DNA of 64,000 nt from Enterococcus timonensis (GTDB lineage Bacteria; Bacillota; Bacilli; Lactobacillales; Enterococcaceae). The notes beneath the pieces are model-generated. The model searched no databases and was not told where the DNA came from. It saw only the letters and a program-made list of their open reading frames with translations. The DNA lies in assembly GCF_900104595.1 (NCBI RefSeq), contig NZ_FNVY01000002.1, forward strand, positions 243,515 to 307,514. The letters are read 5' to 3'. The stretch's first letter is position 1, and the number at the start of each line of letters is the position of its first letter. Shown piece by piece: positions 1 to 8,484 of this stretch. Both the position numbers and the translations under genes were made by a program.

Positions 1-281
1 TAGTTAGCATTACGATTCCGATTATTACACCAGTCATTTTGTTTAACATGATTAACGTCTTGGTAAAAGCATTCCAAGAATTTAACTCGGCTTACTTAAT
101 TACCAAAGGCGGACCGAATAAGGCGACGTATTTCTTAAATCTTTATATTTACGATCAAGCCTTCCAAAATGGGAACTACGGTTACGCGTCGGCTTTAACT
201 TGGATTTTACTGGCCATTATTGGGGTGTTGACATTGATTGTCTTCCGCACTTCCAACAAATGGGTGTTCTACAATGATTAG
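1..281 (+). CDS. Sugar ABC transporter permease (3' fragment)
   Basis: Only the C-terminal ~93 residues are in the window; the reading frame is open from base 3 through the left edge, so the gene begins outside. The piece carries two hydrophobic stretches and ends in the NKWVFYND tail typical of the first membrane subunit (MalF/LplB type) of carbohydrate uptake ABC transporters. The stop is 12 bases ahead of a second permease, so the two form the usual permease pair of a CUT1 importer. The binding protein is expected just to the left of the window. No ATPase is encoded nearby; the MsmK-like ATPase at 61626-62732 could serve it (inference). Confidence 0.85.
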   Translation, partial: VSITIPIITPVILFNMINVLVKAFQEFNSAYLITKGGPNKATYFLNLYIYDQAFQNGNYGYASALTWILLAIIGVLTLIVFRTSNKWVFYND

Positions 282-293
282 GAGTGAAAAATA

Positions 294-1151
294 ATGGAAA
301 TGAATCGCACACAACGAAGAATCAATCAAGTGATTCGCTACACCTTGCTTATTTTGGTGGGAATTATTTTGATTTATCCGCTCTTTTGGATGATTGGCTC
401 AGCGTTTAAAGAAAATCAAGATATTTTTGGAACGCTAAGTTTATTTCCACCTAAAGGACGGGCCAATACAGGGAACTTTGCTTCTGCTTGGCAAATTACT
501 AAAGATCACACAATTTGGTTTTACTTTTTAAATACGTTGAAATTTTTAGTACCAAAAACAATTTTTACTGTTCTTTCTTGTTTACTAACAGCTTATGTCA
601 TTGCTCGTAAATCATTTAAAGGGAAAAAATTTGTTTTCGGTGCAGTTATTGTTACTTTATTGATGCCAGAATTAGCTTTTAGAATTCCGTTATATTTATT
701 GTATCGGGAAGTTGGTTTACTAGATACATTTGCCAGTTTGTTTGTGGCTGATATTTTTGCATCATCATCGTTCTTTGTCTTTATGATTATTCAATTCATG
801 CGGACAGTACCGCGCGAATTAGATGAAGCAGCTGTAATGGATGGTTGTAATGATTTTCAAATTTTATTTAAAGTCATTGTGCCAGTAATTAAACCAATTT
901 TAATTACCGTTGCTCTTTTATGTTTCATGTGGGGCATGAACGATTTCCAAGGACCATTAATTTACTTGAACTCGGCTGATAAAGCCACACTATCCATTAT
1001 TATGAAACAACAGATGGATGGCGAAAATATGATTTCGTACGGACGAGTCTTTGCAGCATCAACACTAGGTCTATTGCCAATGGTTGCCTTGTTCTTTATG
1101 GGCTCTCGTTACTTTGTCGATGGTGTTGCTACAACAGGTGGGAAAGAATAA
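294..1151 (+). CDS. Sugar ABC transporter permease (MalG/LplC type)
   Basis: 285 residues with about six membrane segments. The EAA loop that docks the ATPase is visible around residues 183-205 (ELDEAAVMDG followed by a hydrophobic LFKVIVP). The C-terminus (FVDGVATTGGKE) is the standard ending of the second permease of CUT1 carbohydrate importers. It starts 12 bases behind the first permease behind an AGGAG site and is followed 19 bases later by the RDD protein and then the GH105 hydrolase, so it is part of an operon for uptake and cytosolic processing of an unsaturated-uronate-containing oligosaccharide. Substrate is inferred from the neighbour only. Confidence 0.92.
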   Translation: MEMNRTQRRINQVIRYTLLILVGIILIYPLFWMIGSAFKENQDIFGTLSLFPPKGRANTGNFASAWQITKDHTIWFYFLNTLKFLVPKTIFTVLSCLLTAYVIARKSFKGKKFVFGAVIVTLLMPELAFRIPLYLLYREVGLLDTFASLFVADIFASSSFFVFMIIQFMRTVPRELDEAAVMDGCNDFQILFKVIVPVIKPILITVALLCFMWGMNDFQGPLIYLNSADKATLSIIMKQQMDGENMISYGRVFAASTLGLLPMVALFFMGSRYFVDGVATTGGKE

Positions 1152-1170
1152 ACGAAAAGAGGAGTAAGAG

Positions 1171-1563
1171 ATGCTTTTAATGAAACGAATAATGGCGCAA
1201 GTGATTGATTTAATTGTTGGCTTACTCATCATTTTTGGGACATTCGGTTTCCTCGTTCCATTTGTAGGGAAATTTATTGGAAATGATGTTGTCTTAGCGA
1301 TTTTAGGCATTGTCGTAATCGCCTTAGTGACTTACGGCGTGCAATTTCCATTTATGACAACCGGTCAAACGATCGGCAAAGCATTTTTCCAATTAAAAGT
1401 AATTTCTACAGATAAGATTCGAAAAAATGTGCCGGTAGCGGTCATGATGCAACGAGAAATTTTGTGTAAGTTGATGAGCTGTTATTTCATTTGTTTGCCG
1501 ATGTTGGCAGGGAAAATGGGCGGCCATGAAGAAGCGACCCACACGAAATTAGTAAGAGCTTAA
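1171..1563 (+). CDS. RDD family membrane protein
   Basis: 130 residues. The N-terminus MKRIMAQVIDLIVGLLIIF has the R...D arrangement that gives the RDD family its name, followed by a second hydrophobic segment (residues about 38-62) and the motif TGQTIGKAFFQLKV that is common in RDD proteins. The function of such proteins in sugar loci is not established; some RDD proteins are small membrane antiporters or accessory proteins. Start chosen at ATG 1171 behind GAGGAG; a second ATG at 1180 is possible. It lies between the permease and the GH105 gene in the same direction, and is followed by a terminator. Confidence 0.75.
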   Translation: MLLMKRIMAQVIDLIVGLLIIFGTFGFLVPFVGKFIGNDVVLAILGIVVIALVTYGVQFPFMTTGQTIGKAFFQLKVISTDKIRKNVPVAVMMQREILCKLMSCYFICLPMLAGKMGGHEEATHTKLVRA

Positions 1564-1567
1564 AATA

Positions 1568-1604
1568 AATCGCGCCAGTAGCTTTTTTCTGGCGCGATTT
1601 TTTT
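1568..1604 (+). terminator. Rho-independent terminator
   Basis: An 11-bp perfect GC-rich stem (1568-1578 with 1589-1599, AATCGCGCCAG and its complement) is followed by a T run. It separates the permease/RDD genes from the GH105 gene, which begins only 30 bases later; partial read-through into GH105 is likely because no strong promoter is visible in the gap. Confidence 0.85.
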
Positions 1605-1633
1605 GTAGAAAAAAAGTGGAGGATTGAAAATTA

Positions 1634-2779
1634 ATGAAGCAAATCAAACAATATTTAGATGAATTAATGGAAAAATCTACACCAGACAAACCTGTTTGGA
1701 ACATGGAAGCTATTTTAGAAAACAAGCCTGCTCATTGGAGTTATGTGGACGGCGCGATGGGGATGGCCATATTAAATATGTATGAAGCCACCGGTGAAGA
1801 AAAATATATCGAGTTTTTGGATAATTTCATCGACTATTATATTGAAGAAGATGGCTCGATTTTAGGATATGAATTGATTGTTTATAATTCAGATTCGATT
1901 AACGAAGGGAAATTGCTTTTTGCCTTGTTGGAAAAAACCGGCAAAGAAAAATATCGTCTGGCCTTAGATAAATTATATACGCAAGTCAAATGGCAACCGC
2001 GGACTAATGAAGGCAGCTTTTGGCATAAATTAGTTTATCCGTATCAAGTTTGGTTGGATGGTTTGTATATGGTGGAACCATTTTACGTGCAATATGAGCT
2101 AACTTTTAACGACGGGAAAAACATTAAAGATATAATGGCGCAATTTGAAAATGTCGAAAAGTTAATGAAAGATCAAGAAACTGGGTTGTTTTATCATGGG
2201 TACGATGAGAGTCGTCAATTATTTTGGGCCGATAAAAAAACCGGCTTAAGCAAACATTTTTGGACTCGGAGTCTCGGCTGGTACGCGATGGCTTTAGTGG
2301 ACACAATTGCTCTTTTGCCAGAAAAATTCGCCGCTGAAAAAAATAGTTTAAGCAAACAATTAAATGATTTGTTAGCGTCTTTATTGAAATTCCAAGATGC
2401 CGATTCAAAATTATTTTATCAAGTGACTGATTTAGGTGGACGTGAAGGAAATTATTTGGAGACTTCAGGATCATGTGCCATTAGTTATACTTTGATGAAA
2501 GCTGCTCGTTTGGAAATTATTGCTAGCGAAAATTTTGAACGGGGAAAAGAAATTTTGGAACATGTCGTTTCGGAAAAATTAAGCAACGATCAAGATGGAT
2601 TTGCTTTAAATGATATTTGTTTAGTAGCGGGACTTGGGGGCATGAACGGACGCGGAACAGTAAAAGTTCGCGACGGTTCATTTGAATATTATATTTCCGA
2701 ACCAAAAGTTCAAAACGATGCCAAAGGAGTAGCCCCATTAATTTTCGCCTACAGTGAAGTTTTGAAAAATAAGTTGTGA
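1634..2779 (+). CDS. GH105-type unsaturated uronyl (rhamnogalacturonyl) hydrolase
   Basis: 381 residues, the normal length of the YteR/YesR group. These (alpha/alpha)6-barrel enzymes hydrate the double bond of the unsaturated uronic acid at the non-reducing end left by polysaccharide lyases. The family blocks HKLVYPYQVWLDGLYM (general acid Asp142) and FWTRSLGWYAMALVD are clear, and Asp87 in YNSDSINEGK fits the second active-site acid. No signal peptide, hence cytosolic, in keeping with an importer upstream. The related GH88 family is less likely because of the WLDGLYM block. The last two codons and the stop (TTG TGA) lie inside the first base pairs of the repeat element that follows, so that element has shaped the C-terminus. 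Confidence 0.88.
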   Translation: MKQIKQYLDELMEKSTPDKPVWNMEAILENKPAHWSYVDGAMGMAILNMYEATGEEKYIEFLDNFIDYYIEEDGSILGYELIVYNSDSINEGKLLFALLEKTGKEKYRLALDKLYTQVKWQPRTNEGSFWHKLVYPYQVWLDGLYMVEPFYVQYELTFNDGKNIKDIMAQFENVEKLMKDQETGLFYHGYDESRQLFWADKKTGLSKHFWTRSLGWYAMALVDTIALLPEKFAAEKNSLSKQLNDLLASLLKFQDADSKLFYQVTDLGGREGNYLETSGSCAISYTLMKAARLEIIASENFERGKEILEHVVSEKLSNDQDGFALNDICLVAGLGGMNGRGTVKVRDGSFEYYISEPKVQNDAKGVAPLIFAYSEVLKNKL

Positions 2780-3021
2780 GAAATTGGGGGTTGGCCCGTA
2801 GAAAATTAGGAAAATGGTGAATGATTGTGTAACAATCAGTAGGCATTTTATCTATTTTCCTAGGGACACCAATTTTCACACCGAAAAATAGGTTGTGAGA
2901 AAAAGTGGTTTGGGACGTAAGAAAATAGCAAAATGGTGGATGAGTGCTTGCGCTCAGGAAGTATTTTGTCTTTTTCTCTAGCTCCAGCTTTTCTCACACC
3001 GAAAAATAGGTTGTGAGAAAA
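2772..3021 (+). repeat. Two tandem copies (118-bp period) of a long hairpin repeat plus a partial third end
   Basis: Copy 1 is 2773-2883, copy 2 is 2891-3001, and 3009-3021 repeats the left end again (GGTTGTGAGAAAA). Each copy begins GTTGTGAG and ends CACACCG, is joined by AAAAATA, and folds into one long imperfect hairpin: outer arms, a conserved inner block (GTAGAAAATTAGGAAAAT on the left, ATTTTATCTATTTTCCTAG on the right) and an apical stem. The apical stems differ between copies (GATTG/CAATC in copy 1; GAGTGC/GCGCTC in copy 2) yet both pair. Related single copies are at 38411 and 52225. No protein is encoded. Confidence 0.8.
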
Positions 3022-3029
3022 CTTCTAAA

Positions 3030-3064
3030 AGAACTGCGCTAGACATTTGGCGCAGTTCTTTTTT
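3030..3064 (+). terminator. Rho-independent terminator
   Basis: A 10-bp stem (AGAACTGCGC at 3030-3039 with its complement at 3050-3059) and a T run. It closes the GH105/repeat transcript before uspA. Confidence 0.85.
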
Positions 3065-3116
3065 GTAGTTTTTAAAAAAGTGAAGTATGATTAAGAAAAA
3101 GAATGGAGGGAACAAT

Positions 3117-3545
3117 ATGCATGATCATTATGAAAATATTTTAGTTGCTGTTGACGAGTCCGAACAAGCACAAACAGCCTTTATCGAAGCGGTGGCCATT
3201 GCCAAACGCAATCAAGGGAAATTAACAGTCGCTGCTGTGGCGGATACGACGAATTTGTGGGGAGACGGTTACGGTGTGGCAGAAGCCATGACTGCTCAAA
3301 AAGAAGCCGCGCAAATGGTGATGGATGTTCTCGTGAATAGTTTTGCCGATGGATTAACCGTAGAAAAAATTATCGAAGTTGGCTCGCCAAAATCAGTTAT
3401 TGCCAAAGATTTACCAGAAAAATATCATTACGATTTAATCGTGATGGGTGCCACTGGTAAAGGCGCCATTGAACGCGTCTTACTTGGTTCCACAACTAAT
3501 TTTGTTGTCACTCACGCCCCATGCAATGTGATGGTCGTTAAATAA
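3117..3545 (+). CDS. Universal stress protein (UspA family)
   Basis: 142 residues from ATG 3117, chosen because GGAGGG stands 8-9 bases in front; the frame is open further upstream to 3087 but without a binding site. The fold signature is complete: an N-terminal ILVAVDESEQAQTAF strand/helix, and near the C-terminus GATGKGAIERVLLGSTTNFVVTHAPCNVMVVK, which contains the G-2x-G-9x-G(S/T) ATP-binding motif of the ATP-binding Usp subgroup. Cytosolic, general stress role by family. Stands alone between a terminator and the HIRAN gene 34 bases downstream, with which it may be co-transcribed. Confidence 0.93.
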   Translation: MHDHYENILVAVDESEQAQTAFIEAVAIAKRNQGKLTVAAVADTTNLWGDGYGVAEAMTAQKEAAQMVMDVLVNSFADGLTVEKIIEVGSPKSVIAKDLPEKYHYDLIVMGATGKGAIERVLLGSTTNFVVTHAPCNVMVVK

Positions 3546-3579
3546 TTTTTTAAAAAAATATTTTTTCAGGAGAGAAATA

Positions 3580-3912
3580 ATGGAAGTATATCAACCGAGT
3601 CGTTATTTATTAGATTTTCATTTGGCTGGTTTTGCTTACTGGGATGGAACGAAAGTGGCCAATGAACTGGAAATCGGTTCACCTTTGCAACTGCAAATAG
3701 AGACCAGTAATCCGTTTGACCAAGAAGCTGTCGCTATTTATTTTCACGATAAAAAAATTGGCTATGTCCCTGCACAAAAAAATAGCTGGTTGTTTTCCCT
3801 TTTATTTTTTGGCTACGGGGAATTTTTAGAAGCCGAAATTCAAAGTGTTGATTTACATCAACATCCTGAACGCCAGTTTCGCGTGGTCGTCCGTTTAAAA
3901 GATCATCGTTAA
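3580..3912 (+). CDS. Stand-alone HIRAN domain protein
   Basis: 110 residues, nearly all HIRAN domain (about residues 10-100): FHLAGFAYWDG, then the block NPFDQEAVAIYF followed by KKIGYVPAQKN. HIRAN domains recognise 3' ends or damaged/stalled DNA and are usually fused to SNF2 helicases or nucleases; here it is alone, as in several Firmicutes. AGGAG lies 8 bases before the ATG. The SNF2 gene of this window is 32 kb away. Function beyond probable DNA binding is unknown. Confidence 0.85.
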   Translation: MEVYQPSRYLLDFHLAGFAYWDGTKVANELEIGSPLQLQIETSNPFDQEAVAIYFHDKKIGYVPAQKNSWLFSLLFFGYGEFLEAEIQSVDLHQHPERQFRVVVRLKDHR

Positions 3913-3917
3913 AGCAA

Positions 3918-3954
3918 AAAAGTCATTCGTTATTAAAAACGAATGGCTTTTTTT
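3918..3954 (+). terminator. Rho-independent terminator
   Basis: Stem AAGTCATTCGTT with AACGAATGGCTT, loop about six bases, then seven T. Ends the uspA/HIRAN transcript. Confidence 0.85.
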
Positions 3955-4033
3955 GATTTTGGAAAGAAATAAATGAGTAAATATTGTTTTTTTTTAATAA
4001 AAGTGTACAATTTGAAAAAAAGAGGCGAAAGCG

Positions 4034-4513
4034 GTGGATCGGATGAATAAATTAACGCGCTATGGTTTATTGATTTGGACAGTTGTTGAAGGATTAGTGA
4101 TGGGGTTATTTTTATATTTTGAAACACAAAGACTAATTGTTGATGACGCTCGTTATTTAACAGATTGGAAATATCGAGAATTTGTTAAAGAATGGATGGC
4201 CATCGGAGAGTTCCATTTACTAGGCAACGAATTAAAAGTCACATCGCCAATCTTATTATTTAGTTTACTTTCTGGTCTCGTCGTTTTTTCTTTGTTATGG
4301 AAAAAATTTCGCCTGGCTAAAATTCCCCGCAGCTTATTGTTAATTTTTCCGCTGGGAATTGTGATTCCTTTACTTCCGCCTTTTGAAAGTAATGTATTGC
4401 CGCGCTTGGTGACAGGATTTATTTTGTGTCTATTGGTTAGTTTGATTTTGCCAAGTTTTGTAAGGACCCATGTTGGCAAAAATCGAGTGGAGAAAAAAAT
4501 TGAGTTTCTTTAA
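4034..4513 (+). CDS. Hypothetical membrane protein
   Basis: 159 residues, not recognised. Hydrophobic segments lie at about residues 9-27, 73-90, 97-115 and 124-142, with a short soluble stretch between the first two (residues 34-70). Start GTG 4034 has AGAGG eight bases upstream; ATG 4043 is an alternative with GGTGG before it. The gene is alone between two terminators, so nothing in the context points to a role. Confidence 0.7.
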   Translation: MDRMNKLTRYGLLIWTVVEGLVMGLFLYFETQRLIVDDARYLTDWKYREFVKEWMAIGEFHLLGNELKVTSPILLFSLLSGLVVFSLLWKKFRLAKIPRSLLLIFPLGIVIPLLPPFESNVLPRLVTGFILCLLVSLILPSFVRTHVGKNRVEKKIEFL

Positions 4514-4518
4514 ACAAA

Positions 4519-4568
4519 AAAGACCGGTAAAAAATTAGCTGCTTGGCTAAAGTTTTACCGGTTATTTT
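4519..4568. terminator. Bidirectional terminator between convergent genes
   Basis: ACCGGTAAAA pairs with TTTTACCGGT around an inner AGC/GCT stem; T-rich tracts follow on both strands, so it serves the membrane protein gene (plus) and the HAD gene (minus). Confidence 0.8.
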
Positions 4569-4571
4569 TAA

Positions 4572-5384
4572 TTAGAGGACGAATTTTTCTAAAGCAAAAG
4601 CGACGCCAGCTTCATCATGGGTTTTAGTAACAAAGTCGGCGGCGTTTTTGACAAGCTCCACCGCATTACCCATCGCCACACCAATGCCAGCTGTTTCAAT
4701 CATGGATAAATCATTTTCATTGTCGCCAATGGCCATCGTTTCTTTAACATCAATATTCAAATGCGCGCAAAGATCTAACAAAGCTTGGCCTTTAGAAGCT
4801 TTCTTATTTAAAATTTCAAAAAAGAAACGTTCTGAGCGGACACAAGTATATTTTTCGTAAAAATCTTTTGGCAGTTGGGCTAGAGCGGTCCCCAACTTTT
4901 CTTCTTCATTAATGTACATCATTTTAATAATTTGATCTTGGGGCGTAATTTCTTCCGGCGATCGATACATTAAAGGAATATCTACTAAAAAGGATTCATA
5001 AACCGAATATTTGTTAATATTGCGATTCACACAGACTAAATGTGCCGGATCATTCAGATGAATATGCACCGGCGTAAAAATTTTGCGACTCATAGCTTCA
5101 ATCTCTAAATAATTATCGTAAGTCAGGCGGCGTTGGGAAATTGTTTTACTTTCGGTATTTTCCACCACCGAACCATTGTAAGTCACTACATAATTTTCAG
5201 GACCTGTGATATCCAGTTCGGCCAAAAAGTTTTTCACGCCTGTAAAAGGCCGACCGGTACATAAAACAATTTTCACATCAGCATTATTAGCGCGGGCAAT
5301 AGCCTCTTTTACTGCAGGTAAAATTTCGCGGCGACTGTTAAGCAAAGTGCCGTCAATATCGATAGTTACAAGTTTAATTGTCAT
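4572..5384 (-). CDS. Cof-type HAD phosphatase (YidA-like)
   Basis: 270 residues. HAD motif I is DIDGTLLNS near the N-terminus with the nucleophile Asp9 and Asp11, motif II is in VLCTGRP, and motifs III/IV are K...GDNENDLSMIE near residue 218. The large C2B cap between motifs II and III is what places it in the Cof/YidA subgroup of sugar-phosphate phosphatases. Substrate cannot be told from sequence. It is the last gene of a three-gene minus-strand unit with the HD hydrolase (11-base gap) and the LipL-like gene. Confidence 0.92.
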   Translation of the reverse strand: MTIKLVTIDIDGTLLNSRREILPAVKEAIARANNADVKIVLCTGRPFTGVKNFLAELDITGPENYVVTYNGSVVENTESKTISQRRLTYDNYLEIEAMSRKIFTPVHIHLNDPAHLVCVNRNINKYSVYESFLVDIPLMYRSPEEITPQDQIIKMMYINEEEKLGTALAQLPKDFYEKYTCVRSERFFFEILNKKASKGQALLDLCAHLNIDVKETMAIGDNENDLSMIETAGIGVAMGNAVELVKNAADFVTKTHDEAGVAFALEKFVL

Positions 5385-5395
5385 AAAATCCCCAC

Positions 5396-6745
5396 TTATT
5401 TAATTTTTCCATTTAAAATAAAATCTTGAAATGCTTGATATTTTTTTTCAAATAATTGGCTTTGCTCTTCACATTTTAACATTTCTTTTGGAAAATAAAA
5501 ACGCTCATCTTTTTGTCCTTGGCCTGCAAGTGCAGCTACTAGTGGTGAAATCTGGGAAAGTTCAATTAAAGTGCCATCTGGTTCCAGTAGTTCAATTTGC
5601 GTGCGATGACTAATGGCTTCCGGACGATAAAAATCATAAGGCAGATCGTAACTAGAATTAATCGCCGTATAATATTGAGTTGGATAACCCACTTCTTCAA
5701 TAATATTTTTCATTTGATTCAATTTTTCAAGGTCGGTTTCAGAATTAAATTGCACTGATTTAAAAGGTTTACGATACAAAAAGTGGGCCGCTAAATCGGC
5801 TAAAATTTTATCAGGAGCTTTCAGCCATTGTAAAAAGGCAGTATTCAAAACGCCGTCGTCTAACATTAAATAATCTTGCAAAGTGAAATCTTGTTTTAAA
5901 AAAGGAACCAATAAAGGCGCCGAGTAATTGAAGAAATCCGGATTTTTTTGAAATAAAAAATGGGCCCGATTTAATAAATGATCTAAAATCACTTCCATTC
6001 CGCGACTCGTCGGATGAAAATAAACTTGGACATACATTTGATAACGGGAAACAATGTAATCTTCTACGGCATGCATGCCGTTAATTTGAAAGGCGATGCC
6101 ATTTTCATAAGGACGAATCACCCGCAAAATCCGCGTTAAATCAAACGTTCCATATTCCGTGCCAGTATAATAAGCATCCCGCAATAAATAATCCATCCGA
6201 TCAGCATCGATTTGTGAAGAAATCATTTGCACGACTTGCGGATTGGGATACGTTTTGGCAATGACTTGGGCAATTTTTTCGGGAAATCCTGCTTCCACGC
6301 GATTCAAGACTTGATAAATTTCTGTTTCCGGACTAGTAATAATTTGTTGGGTAATTTCTTCATGGTTCGTATGAAAAATATGTTCAAAAGTATGGGAATA
6401 CGGACCGTGACCGACATCGTGGAGTAAGGCCGCACACAAAGCCACCAGGCGCTCAGAATCGTCCCAACCTTTTGCGCCCATTTTTTCTTTAGGAAAATTC
6501 CGCAAGAAAAAATCACAAATGCGGCGGGTCACTTCATAAACGCCTAACGAGTGAGAAAAACGGGTATGCTCGGCTCCATGAAACGTAAATGATGTAGTAC
6601 CTAATTGCTTAATCCGGCGCAAATGTTGAAATTCTTTTGTGTCAATCAAATCAAGAATCACTTGATGTTGGACGTGAATATAATTATGGACCGGATCGCG
6701 AAAAACTTTTTCTAAGGGTAAGAGTTGCTCTTTATAAGGGGTCAT
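5396..6745 (-). CDS. HD-domain phosphohydrolase (YwfO-like)
   Basis: 449 residues. An HD metal site is evident: HSLGVY at His66, LLHDVGHGPYSHTFEH with His109/Asp110, and a later QIDADRMDYLLRDAYYTGTEYG block. This layout matches the YwfO/dNTP-triphosphohydrolase-like group of Firmicutes. The ATG overlaps the end of the upstream LipL-like gene by 14 bases and has AGGAGG in front, indicating translational coupling. The pairing with LipL recalls the ywfL-ywfO neighbourhood of Bacillus. Nucleotide substrate is not known from sequence. Confidence 0.9.
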   Translation of the reverse strand: MTPYKEQLLPLEKVFRDPVHNYIHVQHQVILDLIDTKEFQHLRRIKQLGTTSFTFHGAEHTRFSHSLGVYEVTRRICDFFLRNFPKEKMGAKGWDDSERLVALCAALLHDVGHGPYSHTFEHIFHTNHEEITQQIITSPETEIYQVLNRVEAGFPEKIAQVIAKTYPNPQVVQMISSQIDADRMDYLLRDAYYTGTEYGTFDLTRILRVIRPYENGIAFQINGMHAVEDYIVSRYQMYVQVYFHPTSRGMEVILDHLLNRAHFLFQKNPDFFNYSAPLLVPFLKQDFTLQDYLMLDDGVLNTAFLQWLKAPDKILADLAAHFLYRKPFKSVQFNSETDLEKLNQMKNIIEEVGYPTQYYTAINSSYDLPYDFYRPEAISHRTQIELLEPDGTLIELSQISPLVAALAGQGQKDERFYFPKEMLKCEEQSQLFEKKYQAFQDFILNGKIK

Positions 6746-7592
6746 TATTTTTTACCTCCTGAAATAATTGATGGAGCGTTTCATTGCGCTCGGTCATTTT
6801 GGTAAATTTTTCTTGTAAAAACAATTGAGCGGCAGTTTTTTTGAGTTGTTCTTTAATAACAATTTCAGAAATGTCGGTGGCAAAATAATCAGCAAAGGCG
6901 ATCGTTATTTTTTCTTTGACACTAGTGACATTCACTGGATAAAAATCATTGAGATTTTTCATCACAGCAGGATTTACTGCCGGATAACCACGTGCGCCGA
7001 AATTTTCTTTTAAAGCGGCTTGATAAAAATTTTTTACTAATTCGCCGCGGGCCAGTTGCGGGCCATCCACTGACAAATAAAGCATCACAGCAATGCCTTC
7101 ATTCAGTCGACGTTGGGCGATGCCGGCGATTTTCTTGCCGTGAATCGATAAATCATATTTTCCAGGACAATAAGAATCAGAAATTTCATAAGCTTCAATT
7201 GGAAATTCCGCGGTACCCAGTGCTTTTTGAATTAATTCTGTCATGATTTGGTAGGCATTGTCGACAGAAATTTTCCGCTGGGGATTTGGCAAAAACAAAG
7301 AAATATTTAAAATGCCCGCATCGTTGAGCACCCCCAGCCCGCCAGCGTTACGGACAACCGGTTGATAATTACTTTTAGCAATTATTTTTAAACCATTTTT
7401 TAAATCATCCACCCGCAAATCCTTCATCCCTAAAATAAATGTTTCCGGCAATTGCCAGAAATGTAAAACGGGCTCTTTTTGCGTTTGGACCCAATCAATT
7501 AAATAATCGGTTAAAGCAAAATTCAGCAAGCGATTTTCTTGAATTTTTTCATCATAAAGATGGGCGTTTTTCACAGACGTCACTACTTTCAC
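6732..7592 (-). CDS. lipL: Octanoyl-[GcvH]:protein N-octanoyltransferase-like (LipL)
   Basis: 286 residues of the biotin/lipoyl transferase fold. Asp-Ser-Tyr-Cys142-Pro-Gly-Lys followed by HGKKIAGIAQRR is the LipL pattern: Cys142 would form the acyl-enzyme, unlike lipoate ligases that use ATP. RNAGGLGVLN (residues 81-90) lines the substrate channel. The enzyme moves octanoyl or lipoyl groups between GcvH-like and E2 carrier proteins. GTG 7592 is the start (GGAAG about nine bases before). First gene of the minus unit with the HD and HAD genes. A LplA-type ligase is the alternative. Confidence 0.8.
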   Translation of the reverse strand: MKVVTSVKNAHLYDEKIQENRLLNFALTDYLIDWVQTQKEPVLHFWQLPETFILGMKDLRVDDLKNGLKIIAKSNYQPVVRNAGGLGVLNDAGILNISLFLPNPQRKISVDNAYQIMTELIQKALGTAEFPIEAYEISDSYCPGKYDLSIHGKKIAGIAQRRLNEGIAVMLYLSVDGPQLARGELVKNFYQAALKENFGARGYPAVNPAVMKNLNDFYPVNVTSVKEKITIAFADYFATDISEIVIKEQLKKTAAQLFLQEKFTKMTERNETLHQLFQEVKNNDPL

Positions 7593-7684
7593 ATAATATA
7601 CTTCCAGTATATAACAAAATACGCAAAAAAGGCCTTTTTTCGCTATTTAAAGGGAATTTCCACTAAATTTTCGTTTGTTTTACT

Positions 7685-7714
7685 TTGTTTAAAAAAAGTT
7701 TTCTTTGGTATAAT
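7685..7714 (+). promoter_or_regulatory. Promoter for the GNAT gene
   Basis: TTGTTT (7685-7690) and TATAAT (7709-7714) with an 18-base spacer, about 36 bases before the likely start codon. Confidence 0.6.
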
Positions 7715-7750
7715 TATTAGAGGGAAAAATACAGAAAAGTGGTGTGGACA

Positions 7751-8350
7751 ATGGAAATAATGAAAATGAATGAAGTAAGATCCGATGTCAGTTTTAAAGT
7801 GAGCAAGATTTTTGTGGAAGGATTTTATCAATGGTTGAAATTTTTTTCTAAAGATCAAAAAAAACTCACCAAAACATTTGCCCATATTTTTAATCCGGAT
7901 GTTTTTTATGTTGCGATGATTGATGAAAAAGTCGCGGGATTTGCCGCTTGTGCCCGGCCAGAGAATCCTTCTGTTCACTTAGTTCAAAAAGAATTTCGCC
8001 AGCATCTAGGTTTCTGGAAAGGAACACTAGCGTATCGAATTTTAAAAAAGGAATTTGAAGATAAACCTTATCCTTTTTCTATTCCAGAAAATATGGGGAT
8101 GATTGAGTTTGTGGCAACGGACGCTGAATTTTTTGGACAAGGCGTGGCCACACGTATTATTCAACATATTCAACAGACAACGCCATTTAAGGAATACGCC
8201 TTAGAAGTCGCCGATACGAATTTACCAGCTGTGAAATTATATGAAAAACTCGGCTTCAGGGAGTTTCAGCGTGTCCCTGAGAAACATCCAAAGCAAAGCG
8301 GACTGAATTTTTATTTATATCTGAAAAATATACCTGACAAAAAAATTTAA
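7751..8350 (+). CDS. GNAT family N-acetyltransferase
   Basis: About 199 residues from ATG 7751 (GTG 7739/7742 in frame are possible; the binding site is weak for all). The acetyl-CoA site is recognisable as FVATDAEFFGQGVATRIIQHI (R/Q-x-x-G-x-G/A pattern with GQGVA), followed by ALEVADTNLPAVKLYEKLGFREF, the usual motif B. Acceptor substrate unknown. Monocistronic behind its own promoter. Confidence 0.85.
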   Translation: MEIMKMNEVRSDVSFKVSKIFVEGFYQWLKFFSKDQKKLTKTFAHIFNPDVFYVAMIDEKVAGFAACARPENPSVHLVQKEFRQHLGFWKGTLAYRILKKEFEDKPYPFSIPENMGMIEFVATDAEFFGQGVATRIIQHIQQTTPFKEYALEVADTNLPAVKLYEKLGFREFQRVPEKHPKQSGLNFYLYLKNIPDKKI

Positions 8351-8484
8351 CCTCAAGTTGAAATTAAAAAAATTTGTCAGCTGCACCTTTTTAAGGACGA
8401 AAATAAAAGAAAGACAGCGCCCGTACTTGACAAGTGTCCCAAAAGCTACGAAAATAAATATAGTATGTTTAAGGAGGAATGGGC

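Noticed and set aside
1071-1310. Minus-strand open frame over the permease/RDD junction
   Set aside because: It is the complement of two well-supported plus-strand genes and has no ribosome site.
2884-3008. Tandem repeats as a CRISPR array
   Set aside because: Only two full units of 118 bp, each a self-complementary hairpin with no constant short repeat and variable spacer, and no cas genes.
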